64,000 bases of DNA, from NCBI GenBank assembly GCA_001972305.1, contig BDDD01001494.1, positions 140,699 to 204,698 on the forward strand, in the 5' to 3' direction. The position numbers and the translations under genes are program-made. Below the pieces are notes generated by a model, which was given only the letters and a program-made list of their open reading frames with translations, was not told where the DNA came from and did no database searches. Origin of the DNA: Cephalotus follicularis (Eukaryota > Streptophyta > Magnoliopsida > Oxalidales > Cephalotaceae). Positions 55,605-64,000 of the stretch are shown piece by piece. Numbering within the stretch: the first letter of the stretch is position 1; every line of letters begins with the position of its first letter.

Positions 55605-57602
55605 ATGGACCGAAGAAGAACACGTGGTAGGGATAGGGCCGCTGGAGCCAATGCCTCTGAAGGAGTGAATGTGCCTCAAGATAATAGAGACCTAATGACC
55701 CGGATTGCTGACTACTTCCAGCAACAGATGGCCTTTAATAGGGCCAATGCGGAGGAGATGCGCCAGTACTACGCGCAAGCTCGACCGCAACACAGACCTC
55801 CCGATCGCTGCCCGGGAGAAGATAGTAATAAATTTGGAAGGGACATCGAGAGATTCATGAGGCAGAATCCACCTCGTTTCCGGGGAGAACTTGATGCCAC
55901 AATTGCTGAGAGATGGCTTCAAGATTTAGAGAAGATTTTTACGGTGATGGACTGCACCGATGCTCAGAAGCTGAAATTTGCCGTGTACCGTCTATGGGGA
56001 GAGGCCACTCACTGGTGGGAGATGGTCAAAGCAAAGTGGGAGTCAGCTGGACTTGACGCTACATGGCATAGGTTCCAGACAGAGTTCCTCGATTCCTATG
56101 TACCTCGGATGGAGCAAGAACGGAGGGACAGTGAGCTTCTGGAGTTACGACAATGGGAGATGTCTGTGGCCGAGTACCAGGCCAGGTTTATGGAGCTATC
56201 CAGACATTCACCATATCTAGTAGCTGATGATGTGAAAAAGATAAGGAGGTTTTTGAAGGGTTTGCGACCAGACCTTCGGTCAATGATTAGGGCTATGGAG
56301 CTGGGTACCTTTTCAGAGGTCGCACAGAAGGCACGGCTGCTAGAGAGCATATCTGGTGAGGATCGAGCAGAGTGGGCTCGGGTGCAACAAGTTAAACAAA
56401 ACCCGACAAGACCAGCTTCTTCGAAATGGCAAAGTAGTGGTTCTCCGAGTAAGTCATCGAAGAACAGATTTGGGCAAACAGCCACACTGAGGACTCCTAG
56501 TCAGGGGAGTAATGCGGGAACCGAAGTCTGTTATCACTGTGGTCGGAAGCGCCACTTGCAGAAGGATTGTTGGAGGATGAATGGGCTATGTTTGAGGTGT
56601 GGAGCATCTGGCCATTCGGTGAGGGACTGCCCGAAGGGTTCAGCTACAGCACCTACTGGGCCGGGGAGCAGCAGTGGTGCGGCTGCGGGACCATCACAGA
56701 GGAGAGATACAGGCAAGGGCATCGCAAAAGGTAGGGTCTTTGTACTCGCTCAGACTGAGGTTCCAGAGTCGACTTCCGTTGTTGGAGGTACTCTGTATAT
56801 ATATGGTTATTCTGCTAGAGTACTGATGGATTCAGGTGCATCGCATTCATTTATATCTGCACATTTTGCATCTTGCTTAGATGTCACCCCTGACTGCTTA
56901 TCTTACACCCTTGATGTGAGTACACCGACTGGGACTTCTATGTATACTGACTCGGTATATAGGAGTTGTGAGATGTCTATGGCAGGCATTCCTCTATATG
57001 CGGATCTAATTGTACTGCCTATCCGTGACTTCGATGTAATATTGGGGATGGATTGGCTATCGGCGCACCGTGCTCGTATGGATTGTTACCGCAAGACTGT
57101 GGACTTTTGTCTGCCCGACGGAACGACCTTTCAGTTCAAGGGAGACAAAGGATTCTCAACACCGATCATATCTTTTGTCCGAGCATCGAGATACCTGGAG
57201 AAGGGATGCGAAGGATATTTGGCTTATGTTATTGATCGAAGGAAGGATAAAGGCTTGAGCTTGGAGGAAATTCCAGTTGTGTGCGAATTTCCGGATGTGT
57301 TTCCTGATGACTTGGGATCCTTACCACCCAAGAGGAGTATGGAGTTCGTTATTGACCTTGTTCCTAGAACGGCTCCTTTCTCTAAATCACCCTATCCGAT
57401 GGCTCCGGCTGAGCATCCTATCATGCAACCTGCAAAAGGGAGATTAGAAAACAAAAAGAATGTGCAGAAAGAAGGAAAGTGGGAGAGATCTCGGGAGTGG
57501 CCTGCTAAATGCCAGAAGAAGGGTATTTGGGGAAGCCATCTGCATAAGGATAAACCTCCCCACTTCTCTCTCTCGTTTCAAAACACCAGAAGGAAACAGT
57601 GA
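55605..57602 (+). CDS. B3 Gag-protease polyprotein, pol-deleted, intact ORF (665 codons)
   Basis: The ATG at 55605 follows the conserved leader word ATATAGGAACAA. The N-terminus is basic (MDRRRTRGRDRAAG). The capsid region (about residues 85-270) has FRGELDATIAERWLQDLEKI, LWGEATHWWEM, VAEYQARFMELSRHSPYLV and KKIRRFLKGLRPDLR. Two CCHC zinc knuckles (CYHCGRKRHLQKDC and CLRCGASGHSVRDC) are near residues 309 and 329. The protease follows with DSGA near residue 407 and ILGMDWLSAHRA about 75 residues later. The RT linker ([18 protein letters not shown]) ends at MAPAEH, near residue 603. From about 57413 the frame runs, without a stop, into LTR sequence for some 63 codons. Function: particle assembly, RNA binding and Gag processing. 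RT and integrase would have to come from another element. The foreign C-terminus is an oddity of the deletion. I am confident of the ORF, not of its expression. Confidence 0.92.
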   Translation: MDRRRTRGRDRAAGANASEGVNVPQDNRDLMTRIADYFQQQMAFNRANAEEMRQYYAQARPQHRPPDRCPGEDSNKFGRDIERFMRQNPPRFRGELDATIAERWLQDLEKIFTVMDCTDAQKLKFAVYRLWGEATHWWEMVKAKWESAGLDATWHRFQTEFLDSYVPRMEQERRDSELLELRQWEMSVAEYQARFMELSRHSPYLVADDVKKIRRFLKGLRPDLRSMIRAMELGTFSEVAQKARLLESISGEDRAEWARVQQVKQNPTRPASSKWQSSGSPSKSSKNRFGQTATLRTPSQGSNAGTEVCYHCGRKRHLQKDCWRMNGLCLRCGASGHSVRDCPKGSATAPTGPGSSSGAAAGPSQRRDTGKGIAKGRVFVLAQTEVPESTSVVGGTLYIYGYSARVLMDSGASHSFISAHFASCLDVTPDCLSYTLDVSTPTGTSMYTDSVYRSCEMSMAGIPLYADLIVLPIRDFDVILGMDWLSAHRARMDCYRKTVDFCLPDGTTFQFKGDKGFSTPIISFVRASRYLEKGCEGYLAYVIDRRKDKGLSLEEIPVVCEFPDVFPDDLGSLPPKRSMEFVIDLVPRTAPFSKSPYPMAPAEHPIMQPAKGRLENKKNVQKEGKWERSREWPAKCQKKGIWGSHLHKDKPPHFSLSFQNTRRKQ

Positions 57603-59682
57603 GTGTGTCTGTGCCATTGTTGAGTTTGCTTGGAGCTTGAGGTTTGAGCTCGTGGGTAGCAGTTGCTAAGGGATCTTGGTGCTGCTGGTAGCCAGAACGT
57701 GGAACTCAAAGAGGTGAACTTTCTGGTTCCTAACTTGGAGCATTAAGGTAGGGGAAAGTGGTGAATTTATATGTGCATTTTGAGTTCTAAGTTAATGTAC
57801 AGCATGGTGAATTGCATGTTAATGATTGGATTGAGATTCTGGACTTGTTGTAGTGTTACTGTGATACATTGAGTTGATCATGCATGTACTATTACATGAA
57901 TACGTGAATCTGTTGTGAAAAGAATGGATGTGATAATAGCTTGGCGTGTTAAATCGAGGAAAACACGTTCTATGTTGAAAAGACATCGACGTCTTTATAA
58001 AGACATCGACGCCTTTTCTGGGGAATTATAGAACTGTGAAGATGGCTATTTAAGCCACTAGAGATCACCTGTATGATTTCGATTTGATGTTCTGGTTGTG
58101 TTCCTGTTAACCAGTAGCATGCCTTACACTTTTATGGTGGCGTATTCGTTTATATGAGGGATTAAAAGGTTGGATTTTACCCTCTAGAATCAAGGCTTGC
58201 GTACTGATACTCTCTGGTATGAAAAAGACATCGACGTCTTTGGTTCGAATACGCCTGGGAACACTTGCACATAGGGTTGACGTTTTAGGCTAAAAGACAT
58301 CGACGTCTTAAGGAATGACATCGACGTCTTTCCTCCTGGACAGTAGAATTTCGCTTGAATAGGACCCGTTAAACCTGAAACGACTCTAGAAACGAACCTA
58401 GATGCATTCTGAGCATATGTTTGCATTGTTAGTGAGATTTGCATTATGGTTACTTTCCTGAAAAGTGTTAAACCATTTTGAAAAGCTTGCATGATTATTA
58501 TGATCATTTGGGTATGAAAATGTATATTTGTCAACATATGGATTTATATATTTTTCAAAATGTTTGGGGAAGTATTTCCAATGACAGATAACTGTTTTAA
58601 AGGTTTGATCATGAAACCAAATGTACCTTGCGAAAATGTATAATTTATGAATGTATATATTTTCGAAATAATTGGGGAAGTATTTCCAAAGACAGAGAAA
58701 TGTATTGCTTTAAGGTTATGACTTATTACAACTTGTGAACGGAATAATATATTTTGAACAAATATATTTTGATCAAGTAATTATATGTAATTGCTTGACT
58801 TGTACTGTGAAATGTCTGTGCTTGTTGATTATTGGCCATCGTGCTAATAACCTGTTGATTATTGGCCATCGTGCTAATAACCTGTTGATTATTAGCCACC
58901 GTGCTAATAACTTGTTGATTACTTAGCCACTGTGCTAGTAACCTGCTGTTGGTTTAGTCGCCGTGCTAAACAACTTATTGAGGACTTGCTTCAAAACCGT
59001 TTGGGATGGAGTAAGAGTGCGTGACGTTGGGGCCAGGAGGTGGCGACGGTCATGACGACTGGTTTGTCTGGTTCCTTTTTGGGAACATATTTACTGCTCG
59101 TGTTGATATAACTTATGAGTTATACTTGTACTGTGAGCATGCATATATTCTTATATGTACACACGGAGGTATTTTTACTATGAAAATTACATGTCATGGC
59201 TCATCATTATGCATTCATTCCTGCTACTCTTTATCTTATGACTCGAACTGTATTTATGGGTCTATTCACTTAGCCGAGTGAGGACAAAGGCTAACCCCTA
59301 CTGTAACAGATTGATGGAGTGGTCTTGACATGGAGCATGCACGGAGACTTAAAGAGAAGGCTTGGATATTCTCTTTAATATTTGAGTTGTTGAACATTTA
59401 TCATGATATGTATTTGAGATTATTTGTAACCTGGCTTACATTGTTATCTCGTACTGATGTATTATTTCACGCTCCGTTGGGCGATCAACGGTTATGTTGG
59501 ATTATCGGGCATCACGTAGTATGGGATGTGTGATGTGTTTTTATATTCGGCTCATTTACGTTGTTGCTTCCGCTATCGAAGGTTTTAAATTATCAGTATT
59601 TTGCATGAGCTGGATTTTTTTTTATGTTGATTACCTTACCATTTATATGTTGTCTATGTCGAAGGAAAGACGGGGTGTGACA
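57413..59682 (+). mobile_element. 3' LTR of B3, 5'-truncated (2,270 bp)
   Basis: It matches the 5' LTR from about 53130 to its end and finishes TGTGACA, followed by TSD copy GACAC. It lacks the LTR start and the first palindrome array. The second array and 30-bp repeat are present with fewer units. Confidence 0.95.
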
Positions 59683-59687
59683 GACAC

Positions 59688-60511
59688 ATACTCTTGGATG
59701 CTTTTAAAGTTGAGATTGATAAGAGAGAAGCTGAATTTCTAGGGCTGACACAGGAAGAATCTCCCCGTAGTGTTGGTAGCCCAGCAGGACCTTCGAGGTT
59801 AGGAAGGCAATCTCGTGGTTTTGAGCAGAGACGACCTTGTCGTGATACACGACGGAGGAGTCAGCGGAGGACGACTTTTAAAGGAGGTTCTTCTAAACCT
59901 ATCAATGGTGAACAGAAGTCTGTTGAACCTTGTGTATATTATGGTCACTCTAACCATGTTTCAGATGATTGCTGGTGGAAAGATGGTCGGTGTTAGAGTT
60001 GTAGAGCTCTAGACCACATCACTCCTTAATGTCCATAGAATCAGTTCAACACAGGAGGTCAAATGGGACAAGGATCAAACCGATCATAGGGAAGCTTCCA
60101 GCAAACACGTCCTAACACCAGTTCACATGGAGATCGTGGAAAATAGCCGATGGGTTCCGCACTTATGGTACAAGGAAGAGTATCTGCTATGGATCAGCGA
60201 GCTGCAGCTGGATCACCCTCAGTGATTGGAGGTATGGTTTATGTATCCCAGCTTTTGGCATGGACTTTGATTGATCCAGGCTCATCCCATTCATATGTTG
60301 CTTCTCATTTTATAAGCCGTATGAATTTGGAGCCTGAGCCTTTACCTTTTGTGATAGAGGTCAACAGACCAGTAGGAGAGTCGACTACCTCCCGGTGGGT
60401 GTGTAGATCTTGTGCCATTGAGATTTCGGGACACGTTCTTCTGGTACACCTTATAGTACTATCGATGGGCGAACTTGATATGATTCTAGGTATGGATTGG
60501 CTGTCAGAACA
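59688..60511 (+). pseudogene. Element K Gag C-terminus and protease, broken
   Basis: This continues K's gag after B3: DAFKVEIDKREAEFLGLTQ, then a basic Ser/Arg-rich stretch and a zinc knuckle that has lost its second Cys (CVYYGHSNHVSDDC). Stops follow in the second knuckle (about 59995-60030). From 60150 an open frame reads the protease: LAWTLIDPGSSHSYVASHF (active site D-P-G), then LDMILGMDWLSEH, where element F is inserted. It is more distant from the other Gags here. Confidence 0.88.
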
Positions 60512-61652
60512 TGTCACGCCCCCGTTTTCCAAAGAAGGCAACATAAAAGCGGTAAGGCAATCAACACAACATAATTCAGCTCATGCGATAAAACGTATAA
60601 ACAAAATCTTCAGTAGTAGAAGCAATAACGTGAAATAAGCTGAATAAAATATGTATCATGCATCCCATACTACGCGATACCCACAGAGTTCATATAAACC
60701 AATAACATTGTCGATCGCCCAAAAACGGAGCGTGATAATACAGTACAAAAGAAATAAACCCAAGTTACAATAATCCAGTTTACATAAAATTAAGAGAAAC
60801 AACTCAGTCTTCACTTTAAGTCTCCTTGCGTGCTCCATGTCAAAAACCCATTTCATCAATCTGTTACAGTAGGGGGGTTAGCCTTTGTCCTCACTCGGCT
60901 AAGTAGAAAAGTTCATGTATACAGTTCAAGGTCAAGGTAATGTGTATCATGAATGAATGCATAGTGAGGCAGTATGACATGTAATTTTCACAGTAATTAT
61001 ATCTCCGTATGTACATATAAAAACATATGCATGTTCACAGTACAGGTATAACCTCATAAGGTTATATCAAACACAGGTAGTAAGTATGTCCCAAAAAGGA
61101 AGCAGACAAGCAGGCCGTCATAACCGTCGCCACCTCCTGGCCCCAATGTCATGTACTCTTACCCCATCCCCGTTTTCGAACGGTTTGGAGCAAGTCCTCT
61201 GTATGTTGCTTAGCACGGTGGCTAAACCAATAGCAGGTTACTAGCACAGCGGCTGAGTAATCAAGAGCTTACAATTACAGTTCAAATACAAGTCAAGCAA
61301 CAAAACATGATTACTTGATCAAAATATATTTTTTTAAAATATATTATCAATTATCAGGTTGTTATAAGTTGTAATACTTAAAAAAATACATTTCTCCGTC
61401 TTTAGGAATACTCCCCCAGTCATTTGAAAATATAAGTTTATATTTGTCAAATATACATTTTCTTACAAAAAATGATTATAATAATCATGCAAGTTTTCCA
61501 AGATGGTTAATACATTCAGTAATCAACCAAAATCAATTTACAGTACGGTAATAGTTCAAATGCAGGGCAAACATATGCTCAGAATGCACCTAGGGTTGTG
61601 GGTATTTAACCTAGGCCTATCACCTTCTCTAAGGGTTCAATTTCTGTTATAA

Positions 61653-61868
61653 CAGTCGGCTGTTTTTCCATAACAGTCGGCTGGATCCTTGAGACAGTCG
61701 GCTGTTCTTACCCAACAGTCGACTTGTTCATCACGAGTAATCAGTAGTCGACTGTCTTCCTTCGACAGTCGACTGTTCTGGGTAAAAACGCATGCACAGT
61801 CGACTGTTCTTACTTGACAGTCGGCTGGATAATTGAGTAGTCGACTGTTTTACTTAAACAGTCGGCTG
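61653..61868 (-). repeat. Main palindrome array of LTR F
   Basis: Ten motifs start at 61653, 61674, 61695, 61716, 61745, 61766, 61797, 61818, 61838 and 61859: spacings 21, 21, 21, 29, 21, 31, 21, 20, 21. Motifs are CAGTCGGCTG, CAGTCGACTG and TAGTCGACTG; the spacers are unlike each other. Confidence 0.96.
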
Positions 61869-62700
61869 TTCTGGGCTGGACAGTACCAGTAATTCACTTC
61901 TAAATCCATTCAACAAGCAATTGAAACCATTCCACATGTATTCATATCACAGAATATCATCAGTAGTCATATCATGGTCTAAAACACAACTCAATTCATG
62001 CATTATTCTCCGTTTTCATTGTAATTCAAATGAAACCCAAACATGGTATTGCACGAAAACCAATGCAAAACTCCATCCAAAATTCAGTGTGCATGTCAGG
62101 TTATTTATTAATAGTAACCACAACATCAATACAGAAATCCACAGCCAGACAACTACATCATCCATTTATAACATCATTACTCTTAAACTCAAAATGCATG
62201 CATAAAATTCTCAACTATTTCCCCTACCTTTGATTTCAATTTAGAAATCAGAAGTCCACCTCTTTGTGTCTCCTTTCCAGTATCTTTGAGCCTCCCAGTA
62301 GCTCCAAGAATAGTCCAATAGTTCCAATCCAAGCTCCAAGCTTGACAATGGAGAATCCTCTCAATTCTCACTATCTTCACTCTCAATTTCTCACTATCTT
62401 CTCTCTCAATTCCTCTAGTTCATTCTTATCAGATTGCAGGTGAGAGAGACGAAGGGAAGAGAGCGTTTATGTAGACCTCTCTCCCTCAACCCGTTTGCAT
62501 GGCACTAAGGGCCCTTCTCCCCCATTATCACTTGCATGCACACACACTTGTCACTCTTTCTGTTATCCTCTGTCTTTGCAGGTCCTGGCGTGATGGTGCA
62601 TGCTCAACACGTCCTATTTCACGTGATGCCTTCTGAAGATGCTCTTCCCATGTCAGTTTGCATGTGATTTCGCCATTTGTCACAAAAATGGAGCACAAAC

Positions 62701-62851
62701 CAGTCGGCTGCCCTTCTCTGTCAGTCGGCTTTTCACCAGGAAGTCTGTTGGCAAGTGTCACGACAGTTGGCCAGTCGGCTGGTTCCTCATGCCAGTCGAC
62801 TGCCCCACACTTCAGCCCAACAGTCGGCTGGTATATCGTACCAGTCGGCTG
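62701..62851 (-). repeat. Second palindrome array of LTR F
   Basis: Motifs start at 62701, 62722, 62772, 62793, 62821 and 62842: spacings 21, 50, 21, 28, 21. The 50-bp gap holds decayed copies (AAGTCTGTTG at 62741, CAGTTGGCC at 62764). All but one intact copy are CAGTCGGCTG. Confidence 0.92.
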
Positions 62852-63015
62852 TCCAAGCCAAAATTCGCACAATTATACTTAGAATCACACTTCTAAATGC
62901 TCTAAGTTAATTTAAATTCAAGATATCGACCAGGAAATTCACCTTTTATTAATTCAAGGTAAAAACTACATCGAGGATTACAATAATACATGAAATTGAT
63001 ATTCTGGGCGTTACA

Positions 63016-63030
63016 ATCCCCCATCCTTCA
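63016..63030 (-). other. Polypurine tract of F
   Basis: On the minus strand GAAGGATGGGGGAT directly precedes the LTR start TGTAACGCCCAG. The position fits; the tract is shorter than in A and C. Confidence 0.8.
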
Positions 63031-63058
63031 AAGAAATTCGTCCTCGAATTTACATATA

Positions 63059-63283
63059 CTAAAACAAGTAAGGATAACTCTCCCGAATATCCTCTTCTCG
63101 TTCCCAAGTTGCCTCATCCGGACGATGAAACTGCCATTGAACCTTTACCATCGGAATGGTGCGGTTCCTCAATACTTGTGTCTTCCGATCCAGGATTCCC
63201 ACGGGTGACTCCTCCCAAGAAAGATCATCCCTCACCGTAACCGAGTCACAATCCAAGACATGTGATGGGTCTCGGATATAACG
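63059..63283 (-). pseudogene. Element F chromodomain, separated by a stop
   Basis: The minus-strand frame reads RYIRDPSHVLDCDSV, then LSWEESPVGILDRKTQVLRN, RTIPMVKVQWQF and WEREEDIRESYPYLF, a Tekay/Del-type chromodomain. A TGA next to 63284 cuts it off from the integrase although the frame is otherwise continuous. Confidence 0.9.
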
Positions 63284-64000
63284 TCATAGCATCGATACAT
63301 GGAAGACATCATGTACACTTGACAATGTAGGAGGCAAGGCTAGCTGATAAGCTACTTCCCCGACTCTTTCCAGAATTTCAAAAGGACCAATATAGCGTGG
63401 CGCTAGCTTGCCCTTCTTCCCGAACCTTTGCACCCCTTTCCACGGAGATACCTTCAAGAACACGTGATCTCCAACACTAAAGGACAAAGGCCTTCTCTTC
63501 ACACTGTCGACATAGCTCTTTTGCCGACTCTGTGCTGCTAGCAACTTCTCCTTGATGAACATGACTTTCTCCGAAGTCTCCTCCACCAAATCTGACCCAA
63601 GCAATGGTCGTTCACCAACCTCGTCCCAACAGATGGGTGACCTACACCTCCTCCCATACAGTGCCTCGTATGGAGCCACACCAATACTCGCGTGATAGCT
63701 GTTGTTGTACGAAAACTCTATCAAAGGAATATGGTCTTCCCATGTCCCAGCGAAATCGATCACACAAGCCTGAAGCATATCCTCCAAGGTTTGGATGGTA
63801 CGCTCTGATTGTCCATCTGTTTGAGGGTGAAAAGCGGTACTGAGATTCAATCTTGTTCCGAATGTTGTCGAAAATCTCTTCCAGAAGTTGGAAGTGAAGA
63901 TCGAATCCCTATCACAAACGATGCTCACCGGAACACCGTGTAGTCTCACAATCTCCTTCACATATAATCGACCCAACTTGCTCGCTGAATCAGTGACGTG
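63284..64000 (-). pseudogene. Element F integrase, C-terminal two thirds, runs off the window
   Basis: An open minus-strand frame enters at the window edge (GRLYVKEIVRLHGVPVSIV). It carries CDRDSIFTSNFW with the second catalytic Asp, [31 protein letters not shown] with the Glu region, and the DNA-binding-like GDHVFLKVSPWKGVQRF block. It stops at VHDVFHVSML before the chromodomain. It is the best preserved integrase in the window; the first Asp and zinc domain are outside it. Confidence 0.92.

Larger units (their letters stand above)
52637..59682 (+). mobile_element. Element B3: young element with Gag-protease only, TSD GACAC
   Basis: A complete 5' LTR (52637-55436), primer site, an intact Gag-protease ORF and a 3' LTR (57413-59682) that lacks its first 490 or so bases. 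GACAC at 52632-52636 is repeated at 59683-59687, inside the gag of K. Everything from the RT N-terminus to the LTR start is deleted, including RT, RNase H, integrase and polypurine tract. The two LTRs are very similar by eye, differing in a few substitutions and in repeat copy number, so this is probably among the youngest insertions here. Confidence 0.96.
60512..63015 (-). mobile_element. 3' LTR of F (2,504 bp)
   Basis: Plus-strand ends are TGTCACGCCCCCG and GGGCGTTACA. On the minus strand it has, in order, a palindrome array (62701-62851), the GGTAGGGGAAA module near 62225, a second array (61653-61868), a CCACCGTGCTAAG-type block near 61215 and the conserved hairpin near 60878-60902. This is the clearest example of the shared LTR plan. 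Confidence 0.94.
60512..64000 (-). mobile_element. Element F: minus-strand Ty3/gypsy element, 3' part
   Basis: On the plus strand the order is 3' LTR (60512-63015), polypurine tract, chromodomain and integrase, running off the window. It is inserted in the protease of K. The left target bases are GAACA (60507-60511); the partner is outside the window. Chromodomain and integrase are of the Tekay/Del type, and the LTR is a distant relative of D and H. Confidence 0.93.

Noticed and set aside
1-64000. A host protein-coding gene between the elements
   Set aside because: Every stretch longer than about 300 bp could be assigned to an LTR element or lacked any recognisable coding signal. The only gap, 5694-5898, is too short and looks LTR-like.

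Overview
The window reads as plant nuclear heterochromatin made almost entirely of nested Ty3/gypsy LTR retrotransposons. The pol remnants look like the chromovirus Tekay/Del group: a retrovirus-like pol order, a chromodomain after integrase, long LTRs of about 2-3 kb, and primer sites matching initiator tRNA-Met. AT-rich sequence, 5-bp target-site duplications (TSDs) and abundant C-to-T type decay fit a large, probably dicot, plant genome. I cannot name the species. I found no host gene, tRNA gene, rRNA gene or CRISPR array. The letters A to N below are labels for this window only.

Layout. 1-5693: 3' part of element A (broken RT, RNase H, integrase, chromodomain, PPT, 2.76-kb LTR). 5899-13481: an LTR of family B, split by element B2 (6568-12763, TSD AGAAA), which itself holds an LTR (L, 10154-12250). 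13483-14567: fragment of a family D LTR. 14568-48254: element G (minus strand), the main host of the nest. G is split in its protease by element H (18854-30802, TSD TGATC) and in its 5' LTR by element J (32813-46729, TSD ACCAT). H contains a complete solo D LTR (25907-28553, TSD ACATT) and pieces of two more LTRs (N and I). J contains element C (36502-43507, TSD CTGTC). From 48255: LTR M is interrupted by element K, whose gag is split by B3 (52637-59682, TSD GACAC) and whose protease is split by F (60512 to the window end, minus strand).

Nearly all coding sequence is decayed. The exception is one 665-codon Gag-protease ORF in B3 (55605-57602), which has lost most of pol and reads into its own 3' LTR.

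The most striking feature is in the LTRs. Several LTR families carry arrays of a 10-bp palindrome, CAGTCGACTG (variants TAGTCGACTG and CAGTCGGCTG), repeated about every 21 bp, i.e. two helical turns, with variable 11-bp spacers. Two other LTR lineages carry different palindromes with the same TCGA centre and the same pitch: GACATCGACGTC in B and B3, and AAGCGTCGACGCTT in I. This looks like one architecture with a changing recognition sequence. The LTRs also share a small TTAGCC/GGCTAA hairpin, and the leaders share a covarying hairpin that overlaps the primer-binding site.
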